Origin: JAKQHY01 sp034429475
GTDB lineage: Bacteria > Chloroflexota > Anaerolineae > B4-G1 > SLSP01
Assembly (NCBI GenBank): GCA_034429475.1
Contig: DAOUGD010000159.1
Span: 24,166 to 88,165, forward strand
Reading direction: 5' to 3'
DNA: 64,000 bases
The position numbers and the translations under genes are program-made. The notes below the pieces were generated by a model. The model worked only from the letters and a program-made list of their open reading frames with translations. It did not search any database and was not told the origin of the DNA. Within the stretch, counting starts at the first letter, position 1. Each line of letters begins with the position of its first letter. This document shows, piece by piece, positions 20,951-29,385 of this stretch.

Positions 20951-21685
20951 ATGATGGACGAACGTTACTCACGGCAAACCGTCATCCCAGAGATCGGCCC
21001 GGCAGGCCAGGCCAGATTACATCAGACGCGTGTGTTGGTCGTCGGCGCGGGAGGGCTTGGCTCACCCATCTTGCTTTATCTGGCAGCCGCTGGCGTCGGC
21101 GTGCTGGGGATCGCCGACAATGACCGCATTACGGCCTCTAACTTAAACCGGCAAATTCTCTACGCCGCCCAGGATGTGGGACGCAGCAAGGCGCTGACCG
21201 CCGTGCAGCGCGTGCGCGCGCTCAACCCGGATGTCAAGGCAATCCCGTATGAAGAACGAGTGCTGCGCGAGAACGGCCTCGCGCTGATGTCCCAATACGA
21301 TCTGGTGGTAGAAGCCAGCGATAACCTGGAAACCAAAGCCCTGATGAACGAGCTATGCGTTCAGGCAGGGCTGCCGCTGGTGTGGGGCGCGGTCGCCCGC
21401 TTCGAGGGGCAGATGGGGACGTATCTCCCCGGCCACGCCTGCCGCAGTTGCGTCTTCCCGCAGCTCCCCGCGCCAGGAACGTACCCGACGCCGGCCGAAT
21501 TGGGCATCGTCGGCGCAGCGGCGGGGGTCATCGGGGCGCTGCAAGCGACCGAAGCGCTCAAGGTACTGCTAGGCATCGGCGCGCCACTGGTGGACAAGAT
21601 TTTGCTCTGGGAAGGGCTGAGCGGGACGTTCGATGGGGTGCAGTTGGAGCGCAATCCACAATGTCCGGTGTGTGGAACCGCGTGA
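20951..21685 (+). CDS. ThiF/MoeB/HesA-family E1-like adenylyltransferase
   Basis: Activates the C-terminus of a ubiquitin-like sulfur carrier (MoaD or ThiS type) by adenylation, for molybdopterin or thiamin synthesis. The 244 residues show YSRQTVIPEIGPAGQ at the N-terminus, nucleotide loop VGAGGLGS (31-38), NLNRQILY (64-71) and a structural zinc site from C164, C167, C238 and C241 (CRSC and CPVC). The rhodanese domain of longer MoeB forms is absent. No carrier gene is adjacent, so molybdopterin versus thiamin cannot be decided. The ribosome binding site CGGAGG lies just before ATG 20951. Confidence 0.88.
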   Translation: MMDERYSRQTVIPEIGPAGQARLHQTRVLVVGAGGLGSPILLYLAAAGVGVLGIADNDRITASNLNRQILYAAQDVGRSKALTAVQRVRALNPDVKAIPYEERVLRENGLALMSQYDLVVEASDNLETKALMNELCVQAGLPLVWGAVARFEGQMGTYLPGHACRSCVFPQLPAPGTYPTPAELGIVGAAAGVIGALQATEALKVLLGIGAPLVDKILLWEGLSGTFDGVQLERNPQCPVCGTA

Positions 21686-21726
21686 GGGATAATTTGTCAG
21701 CAGATTGAGCAGATTACGGCTATAAG

Positions 21727-21767
21727 AGAAACCGGGGTTCTGAGAGAACCCCGGTTTCTGATTTTTT
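21727..21767. terminator. Bidirectional terminator between converging genes
   Basis: AGAAACCGGGGTTCT (21727-21741) and AGAACCCCGGTTTCT (21745-21759) form a perfect 15-bp stem with a GAG loop and T-run 21762-21767. It serves the E1-like gene and, on the other strand, proS. A short CAGATT-type repeat lies at 21697-21715. Confidence 0.9.
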
Positions 21768-23202
21768 AGTAAGCGCGCCCAAAAATGGCGATTTCTTGGG
21801 CTTCTTTGCCGGTCAACACACACCGCCCCCCGCCGCCCGGCTGCTCCATCGGGATACAGCGCACGGTCGCCTTCGTTTCCTCTTTGAGACGCGCCTCGTC
21901 TTCCCGCCCGCCGGCCCACCACGCCCGCGCAAATCCCGTCTGGACGGCCTCTTGGAGTTCCTCATAGGTGTTCACGTCAGCGATGTGGCTCTCGCGGAAG
22001 TCGAGCGCTTTCTGGTAGATAGCCTGCTGCACAGTCGCCAGCATCTCTGCCACGCTCTGCGGCAGCCCGGCCTGCGCCACGGACGTCTTCCCTTCGCGGC
22101 CCGGCATGTCGCGGCGGGCCAGCATCACGGTCTGCTGCGCCACGTCGCGCGGGCCGACTTCAATTCGCAGCGGCACGCCGCGCATCTCCCAATCGTTGAA
22201 CTTCCAGCCGGGGGACAGCTCGTCGCGGTCGTCCAGTTTGACGCGGACGGTCGGCGCGAGTTGCTGGTAGAGGGCGCGGGCGGCTTCGAGAACTGCCGCG
22301 CGCTCCTGATCCTTGCGCCAGATGGGGACGATGACGGCCTGAATGGGCGCGAGGCGCGGCGGCAGCACCAATCCCTGGTCGTCGCCGTGGGTCATCACGA
22401 CCGCGCCCACCATGCGCGTGCTGACGCCCCAGGAGGTCGTCCAGGCGTACTGTTGGACGTTGCCCTCGTCCAGGAATTTGATGTCGAAGGCTTTGGCGAA
22501 GTTCTGCCCCAGGAAATGGCTGGTGCCCGATTGCAGCGCCTTGCCATCCTTCATCATCGCCTCGATGGTGTAGCTGGCGACGGCGCCGGCGAACTTCTCG
22601 CTCTCGCTTTTGCGGCCGGGCAGCACGGGGATGGCGGCTTCGTTGACGGCGAAGTCGGTGTAAACGTCCAGCATCCGCAGCGTCTCCGCTTGAGCCTCCG
22701 CCTCCGTGGCGTGCGCCGTGTGGCCTTCCTGCCAGAGGAATTCGGTGGTGCGCAGGAAAAGGCGCGTGCGCAGTTCCCAGCGGACGACGTTGGCCCACTG
22801 GTTGATGAGCACCGGTAAATCCCGGTAGGACTGAATCCACTTGGCGTACATGTGCCCGATGATCGTCTCGGACGTAGGGCGCACCACCAGCGGCTCTTCC
22901 AGTTCCTCCCCGCCGCCGTGCGTCACCACGGCCAGCTCCGGCGAGAAGCCCTCGACGTGTTCGGCCTCTTTCTGCAAGAAGCTCATAGGGATGAACAGTG
23001 GGAAGTAGGCGTTGACGTGCCCCGTCTCCTTGAAACGGCGATCCAGCTCGTCACGGATGCGCTCCCACAGCGTGTAACCGTAGGGTTTGATGACCATGCA
23101 GCCCCGCACGGGGGAATAGTCGGCCAGGTCGGCCTTTTGCACGATCTCGTTGTACCATTTTGAGAAATCTTCACTCTGCGATGTTAGAAAGTCTGCCATC
23201 AT
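21766..23202 (-). CDS. proS: Prolyl-tRNA synthetase (short, archaeal/eukaryotic-type)
   Basis: Charges tRNA-Pro with proline. The 478 residues fit the archaeal/eukaryotic-type architecture without the editing insertion of E. coli ProS. Class II motifs: motif 1 region VKPYGYTLWERI-like (VIKPYGYTLWERIRD), motif 2 around RTRLFLRTTEFLWQEGHTAH, and motif 3 GVSTRMVGAVVMTHGDDQGL. The C-terminus ends with the IFGRAY signature of this type. A GAGG sequence precedes two adjacent ATGs (23202 and 23199), and either may be used. Downstream is the shared terminator. Upstream, a short tandem-repeat hairpin separates it from the MazG-like gene. Confidence 0.95.
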   Translation of the reverse strand: MMADFLTSQSEDFSKWYNEIVQKADLADYSPVRGCMVIKPYGYTLWERIRDELDRRFKETGHVNAYFPLFIPMSFLQKEAEHVEGFSPELAVVTHGGGEELEEPLVVRPTSETIIGHMYAKWIQSYRDLPVLINQWANVVRWELRTRLFLRTTEFLWQEGHTAHATEAEAQAETLRMLDVYTDFAVNEAAIPVLPGRKSESEKFAGAVASYTIEAMMKDGKALQSGTSHFLGQNFAKAFDIKFLDEGNVQQYAWTTSWGVSTRMVGAVVMTHGDDQGLVLPPRLAPIQAVIVPIWRKDQERAAVLEAARALYQQLAPTVRVKLDDRDELSPGWKFNDWEMRGVPLRIEVGPRDVAQQTVMLARRDMPGREGKTSVAQAGLPQSVAEMLATVQQAIYQKALDFRESHIADVNTYEELQEAVQTGFARAWWAGGREDEARLKEETKATVRCIPMEQPGGGGRCVLTGKEAQEIAIFGRAY

Positions 23203-23205
23203 GCC

Positions 23206-23305
23206 CTCGAGAAATGTGGAAATGGGTAATGAGTAATGAGAAATTGGTAATCGGAAATCGGTCGTCGGTCACGGATTACCAATTTCTGATTTCTGATTAC
23301 CGTTG
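23206..23305. repeat. Short-tandem-repeat hairpin between proS and the MazG-like gene
   Basis: GAGTAATGAG/AAATCGG-type 7- and 8-mers. AGAAATTGGTAATC (23239-23252) and GATTACCAATTTCT (23274-23287) are a perfect 14-bp inverted repeat. The repeat supplies the last residues and stop codon of the MazG-like gene. Confidence 0.85.
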
Positions 23306-23613
23306 ACGGGGCCGAAGCGACGGTAGTTGATCGCCAGTTTGTCCATGATCGCCTGCCCCAGGTCTATCTGTGTCACGTAGGCCAGTTGCAGCAAATAGAG
23401 CGCCACATCCGCCAGTTCTTCGGCCAGCGCGTCCGCCTGCGCCGTTTCGCCCCACTGGAAATGCTCCAACACCTCCGCCGCCTCCAACGACAAGGAGATG
23501 GCGATGTTGCGCGGCGTCTGTTGGACGGGCGAATCCGGCCCGTACCAGCCCATCGCGCCCACGAAGCGGTTCATCGCGTCGGTTAATTCGGCAACGGTGT
23601 AGTCCTTTGTCAT
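23269..23613 (-). CDS. MazG-like nucleotide pyrophosphohydrolase
   Basis: A 114-residue protein of the all-alpha NTP pyrophosphatase superfamily (dCTPase/MazG-like), expected to hydrolyse a nucleoside triphosphate to the monophosphate as house-cleaning. The metal-binding pattern is E44-x2-E47 (SLEAAEVLEHFQW) and E66-x2-D69 (ELADVALYLLQLA). The enzyme proper seems to end at about GPV103; the last 11 residues, NGNQKSEIGNP, are encoded by the tandem repeat and match the tail of the unrelated HAD protein at 43320-43994. It lies 3 bases from the pepA stop and is probably co-transcribed with pepA. Confidence 0.85.
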   Translation of the reverse strand: MTKDYTVAELTDAMNRFVGAMGWYGPDSPVQQTPRNIAISLSLEAAEVLEHFQWGETAQADALAEELADVALYLLQLAYVTQIDLGQAIMDKLAINYRRFGPVNGNQKSEIGNP

Positions 23614-23616
23614 CCC

Positions 23617-25125
23617 CTACCCTGCCGACCAGGTGCGCAGCAATTCCACAAAAAGCCGCACGCCCATCCCGGTCGCGCCCTTGGGGACGTAGGGCTGATC
23701 CTTCTCGGTGAATTCCAGCCCGGCAATGTCAATGTGAACCCAGGGGACGTCGTCCGGCGTGAACTTACTGAGGAAGCAGCCGCCCATAATCGCGCTGGCC
23801 TCGCGCGATCCGCCAATATTTTTGATGTCGGCCACGTCGCTCTTGAGGGCCTCGTGGTACTCGTCGAAAAGCGGCAGCGGCCAGACGCGCTCGTAGACGG
23901 CCTGTCCCGCCGTTTGCAAACGCGCGCAAAGCGCGTCGTCGCCCATCACGGCGGCGGCGTGCGCGCCCAGGGCGATCACACGCCCGCCGGTCAACGTGGC
24001 GATGTCCAGCACAGCCGCCGGCGCGAAGTTGCCGGCGTAGGTCAGGGCATCCGCCAAAACGAGGCGGCCTTCGGCGTCCGTGTTGAGAATCTCGATGGTC
24101 AGGCCCTTGAGGGAGCGCACCACGTCGCCGGGTTTGATCGCCTGCGCGTCGGGCATGTTTTCCGTCAATGGCAGCAGCCCCACGAGGTGCAGCGGCAAAT
24201 CGAGCAGGGCCGCCGCCCGCAGCGCGCCCAGCACCGCCGCCGCGCCGCCCATGTCGCCCTTCATGCGATCCATCCCCTGACCCGGCTTCAGTGAGATGCC
24301 GCCGGTGTCGAAGGTGATGCCCTTGCCCACCAGCGCCACCGTCGGCAGATCATCGCGCCCGAGGTTGTGCTCCAAAATCACCATGCGGGCCGGTTCGTCG
24401 CCGCCCTGATTGACGCTGAGGAAAGACCCCATCCCCAGCGCGGTCAGCGCGTCTTTTTCCAGCACCGTGCAACCCATCCCGACCTCTCCGGCCATCTGTC
24501 GGGCCACCTCCGCAATGTAGGAGGGGGTGGCGACGTTGGAGGGGCGGTTTACCAGGTCGCGGGTCAGGGCGGTGGATTCGGCGATCACCTGCCCCACGCG
24601 CGCGCCGGTTTCCATGGCGGCTTTGCGCCCGGCGTCCAATTCCACTAGCGTCAGCGTTTCGATGTCGGGGCGCACGTCGTCCAGTTTGGTTTTCAACTCG
24701 TTGAAACGATACAGGCCCAGCAGCGTGCCTTCCACGACGGCCTCGGCGGCCTTCTCCGGGTCAAGGCCGCCGCTCCCCGCGCCGTGCAAGATGGTGTGAA
24801 AGTGCGTCACGCCCAGCTCGCGGGCCTTCTTCGCAGCGGTCGCGGCGGCCTGCCGCGCACCATCAAGCGTAAACTTTTCCGCCTTGCCCAGCCCGACCAG
24901 AATCACGCGCTGCGCCGGGATCGCGCCGGCGGGGTAGAGCACGGCCACTTCGTTGGGCTTTCCCCGAAAGTCGCCCCCGGCAAGCAACGCCCGGAGCTGC
25001 CCGTTCAGGGCCTGGTCTACTGCGCCAGTTGCCCCCGCCGGTTCCGTCACGCCCTCGAATAAATTGACGACGATGGCCTCCGCGGGCTGTGTTTGAATTG
25101 CGCCTATCGCGATTTCAATCTGCAT
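23617..25125 (-). CDS. pepA: Leucyl aminopeptidase (M17)
   Basis: A cytosolic two-metal aminopeptidase that completes peptide breakdown; 502 residues, normal for the family. The M17 signature NTDAEGRL is at 348-355, giving metal ligands D350 and E352 and the active-site R354. VGKGITFDTGG supplies the Lys/Asp ligands and KGDMGGAAAV follows. The N-terminal domain (to about 170) is the less conserved macro-like domain. GAGGAG precedes ATG 25125. A TATAAT -10 on the minus strand (25188-25183) suggests a promoter, though no clear -35 is visible. Confidence 0.95.
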   Translation of the reverse strand: MQIEIAIGAIQTQPAEAIVVNLFEGVTEPAGATGAVDQALNGQLRALLAGGDFRGKPNEVAVLYPAGAIPAQRVILVGLGKAEKFTLDGARQAAATAAKKARELGVTHFHTILHGAGSGGLDPEKAAEAVVEGTLLGLYRFNELKTKLDDVRPDIETLTLVELDAGRKAAMETGARVGQVIAESTALTRDLVNRPSNVATPSYIAEVARQMAGEVGMGCTVLEKDALTALGMGSFLSVNQGGDEPARMVILEHNLGRDDLPTVALVGKGITFDTGGISLKPGQGMDRMKGDMGGAAAVLGALRAAALLDLPLHLVGLLPLTENMPDAQAIKPGDVVRSLKGLTIEILNTDAEGRLVLADALTYAGNFAPAAVLDIATLTGGRVIALGAHAAAVMGDDALCARLQTAGQAVYERVWPLPLFDEYHEALKSDVADIKNIGGSREASAIMGGCFLSKFTPDDVPWVHIDIAGLEFTEKDQPYVPKGATGMGVRLFVELLRTWSAG

Positions 25126-25323
25126 ACTATCTCCTCAAAAATGGCTCTACAGCCTTTAGTTTAGTGACAATGAATAGGTAAGATTATAACATGGTTATAC
25201 CGAATATCCAGGTGTTTGCTTTCTCCGGTTTTTGATTCATAATGAGTGATATGGGGCCTGGTGTTAAACTTATGGTCAAAGACTCAATGTACGCGCTCCT
25301 AGGCGCTGATAAGAGGAACAAGG

Positions 25324-26412
25324 ATGAATACAACAGAACTATCTGAAATCCACAAAGTCTTACAAAGTCGCCAACAGGAAATTGCAGATGCCTGGATGGG
25401 CGCTCTCGTAAACCTGACACCCATCGCCCTGGATGTATCCCAACTCCGGGCGCGTTTTGAAGGTTTCGTGGATCGGTTAGCCTCATTGCTGGTTTCTGAA
25501 CCCTTTACCCCAAGTCCAGCGCAAGAAGTCGGCGTTGCCCTGGATATGCTAGAAAACTTCCAGAGCAAAGACATGGTCAAGGTCCAGGAAGTGTTGGCCG
25601 ATGGACTGGTGAAGGGGATGTCACCTGAGCAAGTGCGCGCTTTGCTGCCACGCATTGTGGCGGTGTTATCGGAATTGGAAAGTGGTTTTTTCACCGGAAA
25701 AACCAACCGCGCCAAACGCTTTGATATGGAAGCGATGTCCAAGATGGGACACGACCTGAAAACGCCGATTAACGCCATCACCGGCTTCTCACGGGTCATT
25801 TTGAAGGGGATTGACGGGCCGATTACCGAATTTCAACAACAAGACCTGACCTCCATCTACGATGCCGGGAAGAAATTGCTGGACATGATCAATGATATGT
25901 TCGAGGTCGCTAAAAGCGACGCCGCCAAAACGAACCTGTACGAGAGGTCTTTTGACGTGTCGGATTTACTGGGTGATCTGCTCAAGACAACGCAGCCGAT
26001 CCTGGCGAAACGCGAACACGCCATTGACATGTGGACCAGCGGCGACCTCGGCAAGATGCAGGCAGATGCGTCTCAGGTGCGGTGGATCGTGATCGGCCTG
26101 CTGTTCCACGCGGCCCGGCTCGCCGAAAAGGGGGGCGTTTCCCTGGCGGCGGCCCGTGAACGAGTGCAAAACTCCGACTGGCTGCTGTTTGAAGTGACCC
26201 GGACGAACGAAGAAAAATCCCTGACGTATGAGCCGCAAGGTCATCAGCCTATGATTGAGGAACCCGACAAGGATATGGACATCGGCCTGATCACCGCGCT
26301 GCGCTTCTGCAAAGAAATGGGTGGCGCCATCACTCTGGCAAGGGGGGAGGATGGCACGCCCAAGTTCCTGTTGCGCCTCCCCGCACGGGGGATCGCTACA
26401 GAACCAGCCTGA
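25324..26412 (+). CDS. Histidine-kinase-like protein with degenerate ATPase domain
   Basis: A soluble 362-residue protein without membrane helices. The N-terminal helical domain (1-125) resembles the RsbR-type N-terminal sensor. A dimerisation/phospho-acceptor domain follows, with H143 in KMGHDLKTPINAITGFSRVI. The C-terminal part aligns loosely with HATPase_c (GLITALRFCKEMGGAI resembles the G2 box), but the N-box asparagines are replaced (GLLFHAARLAE) and no DxGxG G1 box is visible, so ATP binding is doubtful. There is no adjacent response regulator. I infer a signalling scaffold, phosphotransferase or pseudokinase. A perfect 15-bp hairpin follows. Confidence 0.78.
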   Translation: MNTTELSEIHKVLQSRQQEIADAWMGALVNLTPIALDVSQLRARFEGFVDRLASLLVSEPFTPSPAQEVGVALDMLENFQSKDMVKVQEVLADGLVKGMSPEQVRALLPRIVAVLSELESGFFTGKTNRAKRFDMEAMSKMGHDLKTPINAITGFSRVILKGIDGPITEFQQQDLTSIYDAGKKLLDMINDMFEVAKSDAAKTNLYERSFDVSDLLGDLLKTTQPILAKREHAIDMWTSGDLGKMQADASQVRWIVIGLLFHAARLAEKGGVSLAAARERVQNSDWLLFEVTRTNEEKSLTYEPQGHQPMIEEPDKDMDIGLITALRFCKEMGGAITLARGEDGTPKFLLRLPARGIATEPA

Positions 26413-26429
26413 CGAGTTGGGCTGGCTTG

Positions 26430-26465
26430 CGCACAAAAGCCCCCATGATCGGGGGCTTTTGTGCG
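26430..26465. terminator. Perfect 15-bp hairpin between converging genes
   Basis: CGCACAAAAGCCCCC (26430-26444) and GGGGGCTTTTGTGCG (26451-26465) with loop ATGATC. The A- and T-tracts lie inside the stem, so it can act in both directions. Confidence 0.75.
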
Positions 26466-26502
26466 TAGACAAACTCAATGCGATTTCGATTGCAGGGAGC
26501 CG

Positions 26503-28131
26503 CTAAGGGGCCGGCGCAACAGTGGCCGTGGGGGTGGGCGTAGGCGCCGGAGCGACGTTCCAGCGCGCGGTGACGGTCCCAACGCAGGGGTCGTAATTCG
26601 TGCCCAACGTCACCTGGAAATCTACCGGGCTGCCCTCGGTGGGCTGGGCGACCACCGCGCTCTGGGATAACTTGTAGAGTTGTAGCAAGCGGGCAATCGG
26701 CGAACCTTTACTGGTCGTGGTGAAATCCACCACCGATGTTGTGGGAACCACTTCAACATCCTGAATATCTGTGACCCAAAAGCCCTCCAGACCCAACCGG
26801 TAGGCCGCCACCTGTCCCCACCCGCTGTTGCCGGTGCCGTTGAGTACCTGGACACGGTAGGCGCGTTGAGACGCCCGGCTGGTCACAGGAGGCTGCGCCG
26901 CCTCCTGAATGAACTCGTACAACGCGTCATACTTCGGCACCAGGACCGCACCGCCGTTGGGCGCTGTCCACGAGGTCAGCAGCGTGCCCCCTCGGATGAA
27001 GCGGCTTTTAACGTCGCTTTCGTCCAGCCGTGCTGCCACCGATGCCATGTACGCCAATTCTGGCAGGCCCATATCGCTCTCGACGTCGTCCTGATAAACG
27101 TTCCACATGTCGTTAATCTGGGGCAGCATGTTCTGGCTGAGCGCCTGGTGGAAGATCGCGCGCAGGACTTGCTGCTGGCGGCGGTGCCGGTCAAAATCGG
27201 ACGTATTCCAGCGCGAACGGACATACCACAGGGCAAATTTCCCATTCAGGTGATGAAGACCCGGCTCCAGATCAATGTCGGTCACACCGCTTTCGACTTC
27301 AGTATCGGGGTACGTATCGTGGAGAGGACACTCTACGACAATATCCACTCCCCCGACCGCGTCCACAATGCTGCGGTAGCTGCTGAAGTCTACCAGGGCG
27401 TAATAATGAATGGGGATGCCGAAGTTATACTCGATGGTGGCCTTTGCCAAAGACGGCGCACCGCCCGGATAACCATTTTTGGACCCACGCAGGTAGGCGG
27501 TGTTGATTTTGTCCAGCCCCCAGTTAGGAATCCAGGCATAATAATCCCGGGGAATGGAAATCAGACTGACCGAGGGCACGCTGGGGTAAATGACGGCGAT
27601 CATCATCACATCGGTGCGTGCGACTTTTTCGCCGTTCTGACGGTCGCTGCCCAGCAGCAGAATATTGATGGCGCCTTTGGGTTGTGAGATAATGGGCATC
27701 GGCGTGGGCTGCGGCAGCGTTGAAGTGACAACAGCCGTGCCGGTCAACACCGGAGCGGAAGCCACCGGCGAGATTGACGCCAGGGTGGGTGTAACGGTGG
27801 GCGTCTCCGTCGGCGTGGGCGTCTCTGTCGGAACCGGGGTTTCGGTCGGCGGAGGCGTGAAGGTCCACGTCGGGGGCAACGGGGCGAGCGGGGTATCAGT
27901 CGGCGTAACGGAAGGTGTCCATGGAGGCGACGCTATCGCTGTAGCGGTTGCGCTGGATGGCGCAGGAGCCAGTACTGTTGGGGTGACAATTACCACCAGT
28001 GTCTGAGCGCCGATGGATTGCCAGGCATACAGGCCACCGAGTAAGAGCAGCGCCAGCCCTACGACGATCAACCATTTAAAAGAGCGTATCCAGTGATACA
28101 TACCTTTTCCCATTGATGATGTATTTTTCAT
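26503..28131 (-). CDS. LytR-CpsA-Psr (LCP) family protein with LytR_C domain
   Basis: LCP proteins transfer lipid-linked glycan polymers onto the cell envelope. When started at ATG 28131 the protein has 542 residues: a short cytoplasmic N-terminus, one membrane helix (about 20-40), a Pro/Thr-rich linker of about 90 residues, the LCP domain (NILLLGSDRQ, ARTDVMM, SISIPRDYY-type SLISIPRDYYAWIP, FDRHRRQQQVL) and a LytR_C domain (VQVLNGTGNSGWG). The start is uncertain: no ribosome binding site is evident, and a -10-like TATTAT lies 18 bases upstream. The open frame continues further upstream but has no family resemblance. Two further LCP genes stand at 38518-41359. Confidence 0.88.
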   Translation of the reverse strand: MKNTSSMGKGMYHWIRSFKWLIVVGLALLLLGGLYAWQSIGAQTLVVIVTPTVLAPAPSSATATAIASPPWTPSVTPTDTPLAPLPPTWTFTPPPTETPVPTETPTPTETPTVTPTLASISPVASAPVLTGTAVVTSTLPQPTPMPIISQPKGAINILLLGSDRQNGEKVARTDVMMIAVIYPSVPSVSLISIPRDYYAWIPNWGLDKINTAYLRGSKNGYPGGAPSLAKATIEYNFGIPIHYYALVDFSSYRSIVDAVGGVDIVVECPLHDTYPDTEVESGVTDIDLEPGLHHLNGKFALWYVRSRWNTSDFDRHRRQQQVLRAIFHQALSQNMLPQINDMWNVYQDDVESDMGLPELAYMASVAARLDESDVKSRFIRGGTLLTSWTAPNGGAVLVPKYDALYEFIQEAAQPPVTSRASQRAYRVQVLNGTGNSGWGQVAAYRLGLEGFWVTDIQDVEVVPTTSVVDFTTTSKGSPIARLLQLYKLSQSAVVAQPTEGSPVDFQVTLGTNYDPCVGTVTARWNVAPAPTPTPTATVAPAP

Positions 28132-28148
28132 AAGTGTAAAGCAGTTGC

Positions 28149-28215
28149 TATAATAACATTTATCGGCGGAAAGGCAAAGGCTTTGGGGTATAAAGACGCG
28201 CCGCCTGAGCGGCGC
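28149..28215 (+). promoter_or_regulatory. -10 element and leader hairpin of the unknown membrane-protein gene
   Basis: TATAAT at 28149-28154 with a weak -35. The predicted leader contains GCGCCGC (28198-28204), loop CTGA, GCGGCGC (28209-28215) and then ATTTT, a possible attenuator placed 18 bases before the ATG at 28234. The ribosome binding site is AGAGGTG. Confidence 0.45.
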
Positions 28216-28233
28216 ATTTTCACAGAGGTGATT

Positions 28234-29379
28234 ATGCAAGACAATAAGACAATGCAAACCCAGCCATCCCGCAAGGCGTCCACGGCGGTATTGCGGATGG
28301 CCGGCGCCGGCTATGGCGTCTTTTTCGGGTTAGGATTGGGGCTGTTGGTATGGGGATATGACAGTTTCACGTTGGCGCGCGCTTCTGCCGATCTGGCGTG
28401 GGGGACGTTCAGCATCGGCTTTCCCTGCGCCCTGGTCGTCGGCGGCGTCATAGGATACCTGGGCATCCGCCTGCCGGGGCTGGGCTGGACAACCCTGCTC
28501 TGGGCGGTGAGTCTGGGCGCACTTACCTGGGGCGCCGGACATCTGCCCTTTGAAGGGTTTGACTTCCTGACCGGGATGGCCGATCCGCGCTTCGCCGGCC
28601 TGACGCTGCGACCTTATCTGGAAGCCCATCAGGTGCGCACCCTCATCGCGATCATCCCCAACGTCGCCTTAGGCTTTGGGATCGGTTACCTTGAAACCCT
28701 GGCGGTAGATTCTGCCTGGGATCACACCAATGCGCGCGGGCGTATGGGGCTGCGTTCGTGGCTCACCTTGATGCTTGGCCTGCTGGTCGCCAGCGTTCCG
28801 GCGTGGATTATCCAGTCGCTGATTATGCAGCCCACCCGCGACCCGCAGTTACGCGTCGCCAACCTGGTGGCGACCACGTTGCAAGGCGGCGTGGAGGCCG
28901 TCAAGGCAAGCGGGCAGAACGGCATCGAAGCGCAGAACCATGGGCAACACTTTACACCGCGCTATACTGTTCAATTGGTCGAATTCTCCACCCTCACCCA
29001 AGACCTCCATACGTCCTACGTCACGGTTGCCTTTGACAATAACTTTGCTTTGCAGTGCATTGTCATGGGCGAGCTGGTCACTTACTGCGAAGATCTGACG
29101 AAGAAATTCGACGCGCGCATCGGCGATATGATCTACGCCGGGCTGACCGGGGAGGAGCGCTGGCTCAGCGATCCGACGAAGACGTTTGTGGTAGAAGACG
29201 AGGTAGTGGATTGGCTGCGCAGCCGGCGCGAGCGGCTCAGCGAGAGTTACAGCGTCATCCGCGCCGGACAAAAAGGGCCTATCACGCTGATGACCGTTCA
29301 GTTCGACACCGGCTTCAGGATGACCTGCCGCTTTTCCGGCGCCGCCATCACCCGCGCAGTCGTCTGTGAAGAGGACTAG
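28234..29379 (+). CDS. Membrane protein of unknown function
   Basis: I do not recognise this family. The 381 residues (ATG 28234, preceded by AGAGGTG) form an N-terminal membrane domain with about five hydrophobic helices (roughly 20-45, 52-75, 80-105, 135-155 and 175-200), then a soluble domain of about 180 residues with two cysteines near its middle (CIVMGELVTYC) and an acidic end (CEED). It lies 6 bases before a pair of peptide-type ABC permease genes and is probably co-transcribed with them. That suggests, as inference only, an accessory or regulatory subunit of that transporter. Confidence 0.75.
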   Translation: MQDNKTMQTQPSRKASTAVLRMAGAGYGVFFGLGLGLLVWGYDSFTLARASADLAWGTFSIGFPCALVVGGVIGYLGIRLPGLGWTTLLWAVSLGALTWGAGHLPFEGFDFLTGMADPRFAGLTLRPYLEAHQVRTLIAIIPNVALGFGIGYLETLAVDSAWDHTNARGRMGLRSWLTLMLGLLVASVPAWIIQSLIMQPTRDPQLRVANLVATTLQGGVEAVKASGQNGIEAQNHGQHFTPRYTVQLVEFSTLTQDLHTSYVTVAFDNNFALQCIVMGELVTYCEDLTKKFDARIGDMIYAGLTGEERWLSDPTKTFVVEDEVVDWLRSRRERLSESYSVIRAGQKGPITLMTVQFDTGFRMTCRFSGAAITRAVVCEED

Positions 29380-29385
29380 TGGCCC

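Noticed and set aside
28131..28257. Upstream extension of the first LCP protein by 42 residues
   Set aside because: The extension is cysteine-rich and lacks family resemblance, and it runs through the promoter and leader hairpin of the divergent gene.
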